Shown here: positions 9,486-17,821 of the stretch, piece by piece | How positions within the stretch are numbered: position 1 is the stretch's first letter | How the letters are laid out: every line of letters begins with the position of its first letter | Assembly (NCBI GenBank): GCA_903848645.1 | Contig: CAINGU010000032.1 | Coordinates: 1 to 64,000 of the forward strand | DNA length: 64,000 bases | Reading direction: 5' to 3' | Source: an uncultured cyanobacterium | GTDB lineage: Bacteria; Cyanobacteriota; Cyanobacteriia; Cyanobacteriales; Nostocaceae | The notes under the pieces: generated by a model | Told to the model about the DNA's origin: nothing | The model's input: only the letters and a program-made list of their open reading frames with translations | The model's database searches: none | Position numbers and translations under genes: made by a program

Positions 9486-10463
9486 ATGATAACTTTATCT
9501 AGTTTAGATCAAGTAGCGAAATATTTAGAACAGCATGAAAACTCAAAACGAATTAAAAAATTAATCTTCTGTGTTTGTAAAAATGTTTGGGAAAATGATC
9601 AACATACCCTAGATAGATTTAAATTGGCAGAACTAATTCAGGAATTATGCAGTATAAACCCAACCATAGATCAATTAAATTCTAGTTTATCTAGTGTTGT
9701 GAATACTCTTAATAAACCAGGGGAATATTCTCTAGTTGCCAGTATTATTGTTAATCAAATCCAGGATTTATATCTAGCCGCTGAAGAAGAAACAGAAATA
9801 GTCATTAATCCACCTAATCAAGAAGAAGAAACAGCAATAGTCATTAATCCACCCAATCAAGAAGAAGAAACAGCAATAGTCATTAATCCACCTAACCAAC
9901 CCAACCTGATATTGTCTAATCTGCCAAAAATATCATCAACTCCTATTAATAAACCTCCGCAGATTCCCCAAAAATCTCCATATAATCAATTTGATTTACG
10001 GCAAAATATTATGAAATACACTAACCCACTTAGGGCTAAAACAATTTTATTTTCTGCGGTTTATCATAAATTTACTTTTAATCAGGAAGACTGGTTTAAA
10101 CTGAGAGCAGAAAAACTTGATACTTTATTGGATAAATTATTTAATTCTTGTGCAAATCTCAGAGAGCTTGAATCTAAACTGAATAATGCTGTGATATCTT
10201 TAGGAAATCCCGACGAAAATAGTCAAGCAGCCAGTGCAATCATCCAATCTATGCGAGGGTTATATGGTGAAATGTCAGCCAGTGTTAATTCCTATCAACC
10301 GCTGCAACCTGATTTTTCCCAAGAAACTATATCAATAGTTAATATTAACAATCAAATTGCCCAAAGCGATGATGATAATGATTTCTATGAAAATTACGAC
10401 GAAGATAATAACACCTGTCAAATTATAGCACCTCCTCCCCAAAATATCCTCAATAAAAAATAA
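9486..10463 (+). CDS. Unknown protein with duplicated alpha-helical domain and tandem 13-residue linker repeats
   Basis: A 325-aa protein I do not recognise. Residues about 20-97 and 180-260 look like copies of one helical domain: both end in the pattern N-x-L-x-x-P-x-E-x-S-x-x-A-S-x-I followed by LY. The linker has three near-identical 13-residue units (EEETAIVINPPNQ, residues 100-138, 39 bp each at 9783-9899). The C-terminus is acidic (about 294-308). I chose ATG 9486, because the upstream frame to 9420 lacks a ribosome site whereas CCGGAG precedes 9486. The pentapeptide gene follows after 65 bp on the same strand and may be co-transcribed. No signal peptide or membrane segment is seen. Confidence 0.7.
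   Translation: MITLSSLDQVAKYLEQHENSKRIKKLIFCVCKNVWENDQHTLDRFKLAELIQELCSINPTIDQLNSSLSSVVNTLNKPGEYSLVASIIVNQIQDLYLAAEEETEIVINPPNQEEETAIVINPPNQEEETAIVINPPNQPNLILSNLPKISSTPINKPPQIPQKSPYNQFDLRQNIMKYTNPLRAKTILFSAVYHKFTFNQEDWFKLRAEKLDTLLDKLFNSCANLRELESKLNNAVISLGNPDENSQAASAIIQSMRGLYGEMSASVNSYQPLQPDFSQETISIVNINNQIAQSDDDNDFYENYDEDNNTCQIIAPPPQNILNKK
9783..9899 (+). repeat. Three tandem 39-bp coding repeats
   Basis: Units at 9783-9821, 9822-9860 and 9861-9899 differ by only a few bases. The near identity at DNA level suggests recent expansion, and copy number probably varies between strains. Confidence 0.85.
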
Positions 10464-10528
10464 TGAAGACAATTCTTGACTATTGTTAATTTTGGCAAAA
10501 TATTAGAATCATCATTGAGACAAAAAAC

Positions 10529-11521
10529 ATGGATGCTAAGGAACTTTTACAACGATATGCAAATGGAGAAACAAAATTTCTCGGCGCAAACTTAAATGGA
10601 ATAAATCTGTTTGGTGCAGACTTGATTGGCATAGGTTTAAATCAGTCCGATTTGCGGAATGCTATTCTAATTTTTAGTTATCTGAATCGGGCTATTCTGA
10701 ATCAGGCAAATTTAACTTGTGCTAACCTCAGTGGTGCGAATCTCAATCAAGCAAGTTTAATTAGTAGCAACTTACATGATGCTGATTTACATGGTGCAAG
10801 TTTACAGAGTGCTGATTTACGTAATGCTAATTTAACATTAGCGGATTTGCTAGATGCTAATTTAATGGGTGCTGATTTGCGTGGTACTGACTTAAGTGGT
10901 GCTAACCTCACAGGTGCTTGTCTGCGGGGTGCTAACCTCCGAGAAGAAAAAAGAGCCTATTGTGCTACTCTCCGGGGTGCTAACCTGCATAAAGCTGACT
11001 TGCGGGGTGCTAATTTAACCGGAGCAGACTTAGCTAAGGTTAATTTAAGTGGTGCTAATTTAAGTGAGGCCATGCTCCGGGGTACGGATTTGAGTGGTGC
11101 TAACCTGAGTGGGGCGATTTTGCAAGGTGCAGCTTTAACTGAGAGTAACCTGGAGGGTGCTAACTTGAATGGTGCTAACCTGATGAATGCGAAACTGGAA
11201 CGAGCAAATTTAAGTGAAGCTGAATTGATAGGTGTGAACTTGCAAGGTGCAATTATGCCAGATGCTAAATTAACTAAAGCTCAGTTAAATAGAGCAAATC
11301 TGAGTTTTGCTCGCTTGAGTAGAGTTGATTTAAGTCGGGCTAATTTGTGTGAGGCTAACTTGCAAGAAGCAGATTTAGTAGATGCTTATCTTGCGAGAAC
11401 TAATTTCACAGGCGCTAATTTAACTAAGGCCAATTTAATCCGAGCCGAAATGAGTACCACAAATCTCACAGGTGCAAATTTGTATGCAGCGGTAATGCCT
11501 GATGGCACACTTAGTTACTAA
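10529..11521 (+). CDS. Pentapeptide-repeat protein
   Basis: A 330-aa protein built almost entirely of A(D/N)LxG-type pentapeptides from about residue 19 to the C-terminus. The pattern predicts a right-handed quadrilateral beta-helix. An eight-residue interruption (EEKRAYCA, about 139-146) breaks the register once. The N-terminal MDAKELLQRYANGE is the usual cap of cyanobacterial family members. There is no signal peptide or extra domain, so it is presumably cytoplasmic. Most members have no known role, although a few protect gyrase. It follows the duplicated-domain protein on the same strand. Confidence 0.9.
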   Translation: MDAKELLQRYANGETKFLGANLNGINLFGADLIGIGLNQSDLRNAILIFSYLNRAILNQANLTCANLSGANLNQASLISSNLHDADLHGASLQSADLRNANLTLADLLDANLMGADLRGTDLSGANLTGACLRGANLREEKRAYCATLRGANLHKADLRGANLTGADLAKVNLSGANLSEAMLRGTDLSGANLSGAILQGAALTESNLEGANLNGANLMNAKLERANLSEAELIGVNLQGAIMPDAKLTKAQLNRANLSFARLSRVDLSRANLCEANLQEADLVDAYLARTNFTGANLTKANLIRAEMSTTNLTGANLYAAVMPDGTLSY

Positions 11522-11560
11522 AAAATGTGGGCATTGCTGATTTCATCTTTCAAACCGTCG

Positions 11561-11676
11561 CACTAGTAGTTTGTCAAGATAAAAATGATGGACTGTAGTG
11601 TGAGCGTCTCGCTCATGCGGGCAAGATGCCCGCACTACCAAAAACCCGTCAAAATAAATTTGACAGACTACTAGTG
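11561..11676. mobile_element. 116-bp MITE-like element
   Basis: Terminal inverted repeats begin CACTAGTAGTTTGTCAA at the left (11561) and, read on the other strand from 11676, CACTAGTAGTCTGTCAAA. They differ at one position over about 17 bp. Inside are an AGCGTCTCGCT palindrome and a GCGGGCAAGATGCCCGC hairpin (11617-11633). It has no coding capacity and no clear target duplication. It is probably a non-autonomous transposon relic mobilised in trans. Confidence 0.65.
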
Positions 11677-11754
11677 TACATTTGCAGATTAATGTCGTAA
11701 TTTTAATAAGGTAGAGTTGATGCCACTAGACTTTTGATACTTCTAGCAGCCGAT

Positions 11755-14700
11755 ATGCCAGATTCGTTAAACTTCTCCTTTCTTGCAATTCATGATCCAC
11801 AACTGGTGCGATTAGGGACTCTAGCCGAGGTATATTTTGCGGATGATCCCAATACCTGTTTAATTAAATTACGGCAGTTTGGTGAGTTAGTGGCTCAGTT
11901 AGCAGCGGCTAAAATTGGGCTGTATGATCTGGAAAATGAACGCCAAATTGATTTATTAAATCGGTTAGGTGATTCCGGGTTGCTAAAAGGAGAAGTTGAA
12001 CGACTGTTTCATGAACTGCGGAAAATTGGTAACGCAGCCACCCACGAAATTTCAGGAAATCACCGCACGGCTTTAAGTGGCTTAAAATATGCTCGTGTGT
12101 TGGGGATTTGGTTTCATCGAGTATTTGGCGGAAATCGCCATTTTTCCCCAGATCCGTTCATTCCCCCACCTAATCCCAAAATAGAAACAGAAGCTCTCAA
12201 AGCCGAGTTAGCACGCTTGCGAGATGAGGTAAAAGAGCAGTTATCAGCGGTTGAGGCAGCCCAAATATTAGCGCAAACTGAAGCCCAACTTCGCATAGTA
12301 GCTGAAGATTTGGCACGGGAAGCAGAGGCCAAAGCACAGGAATCTTTAAATCATCTTCATCAAATTCAAGCTCAAAGTCAGAAAGAATCACAGCAAACCA
12401 TTCAGCAAAGGATTAATCAAGCTCAAATTTCTGAAAATGATGTATTTCTAGATGAAAGAGAAACACGCAGACTCATTGACGCTCAATTACAAAGGGCTAA
12501 ATGGGAAGCAGATTCCGAAGAATTGACTTATCAAAATGGTGTGCGTCCGCAAACAGGGAGAAATTTAGCGATCGCAGAATATCCTACAACTAAAGGCCGC
12601 GCTGATTATGCTTTATTTTGTGGCTTGCAAATTGTGGCAGTCATAGAGGCTAAACGTCAAAGTAAAGATGTGTCAGAAGGGGCATTAAATCAAGCAAAAC
12701 GCTACAGTGAAGGCTTTCAAATAGTTGGTGAATCTTGGGGAAATTACAAAGTACCCTTTGTTTTTGCCACCAATGGTAGACCATATTTGCAACAACTGGA
12801 AACTAAAAGCGGGATTTGGTTCTGTGATTTGCGTCGTCCGACTAATTTGCGGGTGTGTCTTTCCACCTGGTATAGTCCTCAAGGATTATTAGATAAACTT
12901 GCTCAAGATATTGATCAGGCACATAATCAATTAACTCAAGAAGGCTTTAACTATGGCTTACAATTGCGTGATTATCAAATTCGCGCTATTCAATCAGTAG
13001 AATCTGCCTTAGCGAAAGAAAAACGATTATTACTATTAGCAATGGCCACGGGAACAGGGAAAACAAAAACCTGCATTGCTTTAGTCTATCGGTTACTGAA
13101 AACCAAGCGATTTCGGCGCATATTGTTCTTAGTTGATCGTACCGCATTAGGTGAACAAACTGCCAACGCTTTTAAAGATTCTCGCATGGAAAATCTGCAA
13201 AGCTTCGCTGATATTTTTGAACTTAAAGATTTAAAAGATAGCGAAATTGATCGGGTGACTAAAGTTCATATTGCCACCGTTCAGGGAATGGTAAAACGAG
13301 TTCTTTATCCCTCTGATGGGGCAAATGTGATTACAGCCGATCAATATGATTGTATTGTAGTAGATGAATGTCACCGAGGATATTTATTAGATCGAGAATT
13401 AAGTGATAAAGAATTGGAATTTCGAGACTTTAACGATTATGTATCTAAATATCGGCGAGTTTTAGAATATTTCGACGCTGTAAAAATTGGTTTAACTGCA
13501 ACTCCAGCCCTACATACGACACAAATTTTTGGTAAACCTGTTTATGAATATAGTTATAAAGAAGCGGTGATTGATGGTTGGTTAATTGACTATGAACCAC
13601 CATTCCAAATTAAAACCAAATTATCAGAAGAGGGGATGGTTTGGCAACCTGGTGAGCAGATGGAGTTTTTCAATCCGCAAACGGGACAACTGGATTTAGT
13701 TCATGCTCCTGATGAGGTAAAATTAGAAATAGAACAGTTTAACCGCAAAGTAATTACAGAGGATTTTAACCGCGTTGTTTGTGAAGCTTTAGCCCAGTAT
13801 ATTGATCCCTCATTCCCAGAAAAAACTTTAATTTTCTGTGCTACTGATGATCATGCAGATATTGTTGTTAAGCAGCTTAAAAAGGCGTTTACAGCTATTT
13901 ATGGCAGCGTGGAAGATGATGCAATTGTTAAAATTACAGGTAAGGCTGATAAACCATTAGAATTAATTCGTAAATTTCGCAATGAAGTTAATCCCAATGT
14001 TGCTGTAACTGTAGATTTATTAACTACAGGAATTGATGTTCCTGCTATTTGTAATCTTGTCTTTATTCGGCGAGTTAATTCGCGGATTTTATATGAACAA
14101 ATGATAGGTAGGGCAACTCGTCTTTGTGATGATATTGGCAAAGAAGTGTTTAAAATATTTGATGCAGTGAGATTATATGAAGCCATTTCTCCAGTTTCAA
14201 GTATGAAACCTGTGGTTGTGAATCCGAATATTTCTTTTAGCCAATTGGTAGAAGAATTAACTACTTTAGATAAACCAGAAGTTTTAGAAACAGTAATTAA
14301 CCAACTTCTAGCAAAAATTCAGAGAAAACGCCGCCATTTAAGTGCAAATAGTCAGGAACAATTAGAAATCATTGCCGGAATGACAATCCCAAATATGGTT
14401 TCTCATTTTAAACAAAGTTCACCACAACAGATAAAAGCATGGTGGGAACAAAGAAAGTCCATTGCTCAAATTTTAGATCGTCAAGATGGAGGAAATAAAC
14501 CTATTTTAACTTCCCATCATCCTGATGAATTACTAGGAATTGAAAGAGGTTATGGAAATGCAGCCCGTCCAGAAGATTATTTAGATAGTTTTCGGGCTTT
14601 CTTGTTAGAAAATATGAATAAGATTCCCGCTTTAATGATTGTTACCCAGCGTCCCCGTGAATTAACAAGAACACAACTTAAGGAACTGCGAATACAGCTA

Positions 14701-15075
14701 GATATAGCCGGATATACAGAAACTAATCTCAAAACTGCATGGAGAGAAACCAGTAATGAAGACATTGCAGCTTCGATTATTGGTTTTATCCGTCAAGCTG
14801 CTTTAGGTGATGCTTTAATGCCCTATTCAGAGAGAGTTGATCGAGCTATGAAAAAAATCCTCGCCAGTCAAACCTGGACAGTTCCTCAAGGTAAGTGGTT
14901 AGAACGCATTGGCAAGCAGGTGAAGGTGGAAATAATCGTAGATCGAGAAGCTTTGAACAAAGGAGAATTTAAGAGCCAAGGAGGCGGATTTGAACGGCTA
15001 AATAAAGTTTTTGCTGGCGATTTAGAAAACATTGTCATCCAAATTCATGAGAGTATTTGGGATGTTGCTGTATAA
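11755..15075 (+). CDS. hsdR: Type I restriction enzyme R subunit (HsdR, EcoEI-like)
   Basis: A 1106-aa ATP-dependent translocase and nuclease subunit of a type I restriction-modification system. The N-terminus (about 1-130) is a DUF4145-type helical domain, followed by a coiled coil to about 240. A PD-(D/E)XK nuclease centre follows (D in RADYALF, then IEAKR near 297-301). The helicase core has Walker A ATGTGKT (near 431), a DECH box (near 537), SAT-like TATPA and motif VI QMIGRATR (near 782), then a C-terminal EcoEI-type domain. ATG 11755 is preferred over an in-frame TTG at 11734. It works with hsdM (15506) and hsdS (17822), which lie downstream but not contiguously. Confidence 0.93.
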   Translation: MPDSLNFSFLAIHDPQLVRLGTLAEVYFADDPNTCLIKLRQFGELVAQLAAAKIGLYDLENERQIDLLNRLGDSGLLKGEVERLFHELRKIGNAATHEISGNHRTALSGLKYARVLGIWFHRVFGGNRHFSPDPFIPPPNPKIETEALKAELARLRDEVKEQLSAVEAAQILAQTEAQLRIVAEDLAREAEAKAQESLNHLHQIQAQSQKESQQTIQQRINQAQISENDVFLDERETRRLIDAQLQRAKWEADSEELTYQNGVRPQTGRNLAIAEYPTTKGRADYALFCGLQIVAVIEAKRQSKDVSEGALNQAKRYSEGFQIVGESWGNYKVPFVFATNGRPYLQQLETKSGIWFCDLRRPTNLRVCLSTWYSPQGLLDKLAQDIDQAHNQLTQEGFNYGLQLRDYQIRAIQSVESALAKEKRLLLLAMATGTGKTKTCIALVYRLLKTKRFRRILFLVDRTALGEQTANAFKDSRMENLQSFADIFELKDLKDSEIDRVTKVHIATVQGMVKRVLYPSDGANVITADQYDCIVVDECHRGYLLDRELSDKELEFRDFNDYVSKYRRVLEYFDAVKIGLTATPALHTTQIFGKPVYEYSYKEAVIDGWLIDYEPPFQIKTKLSEEGMVWQPGEQMEFFNPQTGQLDLVHAPDEVKLEIEQFNRKVITEDFNRVVCEALAQYIDPSFPEKTLIFCATDDHADIVVKQLKKAFTAIYGSVEDDAIVKITGKADKPLELIRKFRNEVNPNVAVTVDLLTTGIDVPAICNLVFIRRVNSRILYEQMIGRATRLCDDIGKEVFKIFDAVRLYEAISPVSSMKPVVVNPNISFSQLVEELTTLDKPEVLETVINQLLAKIQRKRRHLSANSQEQLEIIAGMTIPNMVSHFKQSSPQQIKAWWEQRKSIAQILDRQDGGNKPILTSHHPDELLGIERGYGNAARPEDYLDSFRAFLLENMNKIPALMIVTQRPRELTRTQLKELRIQLDIAGYTETNLKTAWRETSNEDIAASIIGFIRQAALGDALMPYSERVDRAMKKILASQTWTVPQGKWLERIGKQVKVEIIVDREALNKGEFKSQGGGFERLNKVFAGDLENIVIQIHESIWDVAV

Positions 15076-15370
15076 TTTTAATTCTTGTGGGGTAGGCATC
15101 TTGCCTGCCCTTGAACATGGACAGGCTAGAAGCCCATCCCACAAATTTGAGTAATTTATATACTCTATAATTTTAATTCTTGTGGGGTAGGCATCTTGCC
15201 TGCCCTTGAATATGGACGGGCTAGAAGCCCATCCCACAAATTTGAGTAATTTATATACTCTATAATTCTCATTTCTTGTGGGGTAGGCATCTTGCCTGCC
15301 CTTGGACATGGACGGGCTAGAAGCCCATCCCACAAATTTGAGTAATTTATATACTCTATAATTCTCATTT
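15071..15370. repeat. Tandem array of three ~95-bp units
   Basis: Units start at about 15071, 15166 and 15261, each beginning TATAATT. Each contains the palindrome-bearing stretch GGGTAGGCATCTTGCCTGCC and ends CACAAATTTGAGTAATTTAT, and a partial fourth start is at 15357. The core resembles the GCGGGC hairpin family elsewhere in the window. The array sits directly after the hsdR stop and separates it from hsdM. Confidence 0.85.
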
Positions 15371-15372
15371 TC

Positions 15373-15478
15373 CTCGTTCCCATACTCTGTATGAGAATGT
15401 ATTTTAAAGGCTCTGCCTTTAGTTATAGTTGAGGCAGAGCCTCTGTGATGGCATTCCCAGTCAGAGACTGGGAACGAG
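15373..15478. repeat. 106-bp inverted-repeat element
   Basis: The left end CTCGTTCCCATACTCTGTAT and the right end (read on the other strand, CTCGTTCCCAGTCTCTGACT) are imperfect inverted repeats. Internal arms AGGCTCTGCCT and AGGCAGAGCCT also pair. The whole element can fold into a long hairpin. It matches a palindromic repeat type common in cyanobacterial intergenic DNA and has no coding capacity. Confidence 0.75.
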
Positions 15479-15505
15479 ATTATTACCAATTACTAATTAC
15501 TGATT

Positions 15506-16975
15506 ATGGCGGCTACTTCTGATATTGTGCAAAAGCTTTGGAATTTATGTAATGTTCTCCGAGATGATGGCATTACTTATCTACAATATGTCACTGAATT
15601 AACTTATTTACTATTCCTGAAAATGGCGCAGGAGACGGGAACAGAAACACAATTACCGGAGGGTTATCGCTGGGGTGATTTGATAAGTAAGGGGGAAACT
15701 GAACAACTGATATTTTATCGTTCCCTATTATTAATGTTGGGTTCTGATAAATCTTCTCAACGGGTACAAGCGATTTTTGCTAATGCTCAAACTTCTTTAA
15801 AAATACCTCGCATTCTCAAAAAGCTGGTGACAAGTATTGATGATTTAGACTGGTTTTCGGAACATCGAGACGAGTTTGGTGATTTGTATGAAGGGTTATT
15901 ACAAAAAAATGCTGATGAGAAGAAATCGGGAGCAGGTCAGTATTTTACACCCAGACCTTTAATTGATGCGATGGTTGCCCTAATTAAGCCCCAACCAGGG
16001 GAATTGATTCAAGATCCGGCAGCGGGTACGGGGGGTTTTTTGATTGCGGGCGATCGCTATATTCGCCAAAATCATGAGGTTTTTGAATGGACGGAAGCAG
16101 AACAATCTTTCCAGCAACATCAGGCTTTTTATGGGGTGGAATTGGTGCAGGATGCTCACCGCTTGCTGTTGATGAATATGATGTTACACGGTATTGAAGG
16201 GGCTGTGGATTTGGGTGATACTCTTTCCGCAACGGGACAACAATTAGCTAAAGCTGATGTCATTATCACTAATCCCCCCTTTGGCACTAAGAAGGGCGGT
16301 GGACTGCCTTCGCGGGATGATTTCACCTATCCCACCTCAAACAAGCAATTAGCCTTTGTCCAGCACATTTACAGGTCACTCAAACCAGGGGGACGGGCTG
16401 CGGTAATTTTGCCCGATAATGTTCTATTTGAAGATGGCCAGGGTAAATCTATTCGCGCTGATTTGATGAATAAGTGTAATTTACATACTATTCTCAGATT
16501 GCCAACGGGAATATTTTATGCTCAAGGTGTGAAAACCAATGTCTTATTTTTCCAACGGGGAACAACGGAAAAGGACAATACTAAGAATGTTTGGATTTAC
16601 GATATGCGGACAAATATGCCCAGTTTTGGGAAGCGGATTCCCTTAACTGCTGGGCATTTTACCGAGTTTGAGCAGTGTTATGGTGATGATCCTAATGGTC
16701 ATAGTCTGCGGGTAGATTTGGGGGAAAATGGGCGGTTTCGCTGCTTTACGCGGGAGCAAATTCAGAACCGTAATGAAAACCTCGATATTTCTTGGCTGCG
16801 GGATGATAGTTTGCAATCTGGAGATGATTTACCTGAACCGGAGGTAATTGCATCTGAAATTATGGAGAAACTGCGAATTGCAACTCAGGAAATGGCAGCT
16901 TTATTAATCTTGCTGGAAGGGGAAGAAGCCGCAGAAGCTGTAACTGCTTCGGTGGGGTTGCCTGGTTTAGAATAA
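15506..16975 (+). CDS. hsdM: Type I restriction-modification methyltransferase subunit (HsdM)
   Basis: A 489-aa N6-adenine DNA methyltransferase subunit. The N-terminal HsdM helical domain covers about 1-130. The SAM-binding motif DPAAGTGGFL begins near residue 170 and the catalytic NPPFGT near 256, in the order expected for gamma-class amino-methylases. Together with HsdS it would methylate the recognition site and protect host DNA from HsdR. It is separated from hsdR by a 430-bp repeat-filled gap and from hsdS by two small antitoxin-like genes. All catalytic residues visible are intact. Confidence 0.95.
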   Translation: MAATSDIVQKLWNLCNVLRDDGITYLQYVTELTYLLFLKMAQETGTETQLPEGYRWGDLISKGETEQLIFYRSLLLMLGSDKSSQRVQAIFANAQTSLKIPRILKKLVTSIDDLDWFSEHRDEFGDLYEGLLQKNADEKKSGAGQYFTPRPLIDAMVALIKPQPGELIQDPAAGTGGFLIAGDRYIRQNHEVFEWTEAEQSFQQHQAFYGVELVQDAHRLLLMNMMLHGIEGAVDLGDTLSATGQQLAKADVIITNPPFGTKKGGGLPSRDDFTYPTSNKQLAFVQHIYRSLKPGGRAAVILPDNVLFEDGQGKSIRADLMNKCNLHTILRLPTGIFYAQGVKTNVLFFQRGTTEKDNTKNVWIYDMRTNMPSFGKRIPLTAGHFTEFEQCYGDDPNGHSLRVDLGENGRFRCFTREQIQNRNENLDISWLRDDSLQSGDDLPEPEVIASEIMEKLRIATQEMAALLILLEGEEAAEAVTASVGLPGLE

Positions 16976-17196
16976 AAATGCGCCAATTAAATATAAAACC
17001 TCTCTCCTACCTCTCCCCTACCTCTCCCTAACCCTCTCCTACAAGGAGAGGGAAAAGGAATAACTCTTAATACTGGAGAGGCTTTGACTCCCCCTTCCCT
17101 GGTAGGGAAGGGGGTTGGGGGGTTAGGTTTATATTATATTTTTTAACGCCCACTTACTTACAATTGTTTTAACTCTTTAACAAGGAGAAAAAGACT
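16976..17196. repeat. Intergenic CT-rich repeat between hsdM and the antitoxin-like pair
   Basis: CCTCTCC-type direct repeats (about 17000-17040) can pair with GGAGAGGG (about 17045-17053). A second hairpin pairs CCCCCTTCCCT with AGGGAAGGGGG (about 17090-17116). These are typical dispersed cyanobacterial repeats and may attenuate transcription from hsdM into the downstream genes. A ribosome site AAGGAG lies at 17181-17186 before the next gene. Confidence 0.55.
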
Positions 17197-17436
17197 ATGA
17201 ATAGTATAAAAATGCGCTCTCATGTGGGTAAAGATGGGATTTTGCATTTACAAATTCCTGTAGGAATAACAGACAAAGAAATAGAAATCATGGTTATTTA
17301 TCAACCATTAGAAACACCAATTCCACAAAAATCACCGGAAGAATTAGGCTGGATGCCTGGTTTTTTTGAAGAGGTAATTGGTGGTTGGGTAGGAGAACCA
17401 CTGGAAAGAGCAGAACAGGGAGAAACAGAAAAATGA
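17197..17436 (+). CDS. Small antitoxin-like protein (first gene of pair)
   Basis: A 79-aa protein. The segment GKDGILHLQIPVGITDKEIEI, about residues 11-31, resembles the N-terminus of small cyanobacterial proteins normally encoded directly upstream of PIN-domain toxins. The second conserved block, ELGWMPGFFEEVIGGW (49-64), also matches that family. A good ribosome site (AAGGAG) precedes the ATG. Its stop overlaps the start of the next gene by four bases (ATGA), which implies translational coupling. No toxin gene follows. I infer an orphan or repurposed antitoxin; DNA-binding has not been shown. Confidence 0.6.
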   Translation: MNSIKMRSHVGKDGILHLQIPVGITDKEIEIMVIYQPLETPIPQKSPEELGWMPGFFEEVIGGWVGEPLERAEQGETEK

Positions 17437-17684
17437 TTATTGAACAAGCCATTTTAGAAAAAGTGCGAGTATTATCACCAGCAAAGCAACAAGAAGTTTT
17501 GGCTTTTGTTGAGCTTTTGCAAAATGATGAATGGGAATTTTTATATAAAGGAAAATTTAAGGAACTACAGCAGAAAATTAAGGTGGGAATTGAAGCGGCT
17601 GAACAGGGTGAAGTTGTAGATGCACAAGAGGTATTTCAACGGTTACGGGAAAAACTACAACATAAACGAAATCAGGCTGGTTAA
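17433..17684 (+). CDS. Small DUF2281/ParD-like protein (second gene of pair)
   Basis: An 83-aa protein starting at the ATG that overlaps the previous stop. Residues 1-30 (VRVLSPAKQQEVLAFVELLQ in part) match the DUF2281-type motif of antitoxin-like proteins. The C-terminal part (GIEAAEQGEVVDAQEVFQRL, about 53-72) matches the tail of ParD-type antitoxins, so it looks like a composite of two antitoxin pieces. It is probably co-translated with the preceding gene. A partner toxin would be expected just downstream, but only a 24-codon frame (17687-17761) is there before hsdS. Confidence 0.55.
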   Translation: MIIEQAILEKVRVLSPAKQQEVLAFVELLQNDEWEFLYKGKFKELQQKIKVGIEAAEQGEVVDAQEVFQRLREKLQHKRNQAG

Positions 17685-17821
17685 TTATGACTCAAATATA
17701 TAAAAATGTTCTTTATATTGATATAATTAATGGCAATTCTTTTTTTAACATTGCTGGTTAAAAAAATATAAATATACCTCACGCAAAGGCGCAAAGACGC
17801 AAAGGATAAGAGATAATTTAC

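Noticed and set aside
11617-11633. GCGGGCAAGATGCCCGC as a terminator of the pentapeptide gene
   Set aside because: It is an internal part of the MITE-like element and has no T-run; a terminator role cannot be shown.
15022-15489. A 155-codon minus-strand frame with repeated protein segments
   Set aside because: It is a translation of the 95-bp DNA repeats and the end of hsdR, with no family resemblance or ribosome site.
17687-17761. Possible toxin gene after the antitoxin-like pair
   Set aside because: Only 24 codons, without catalytic acidic residues of a PIN domain or any toxin motif.
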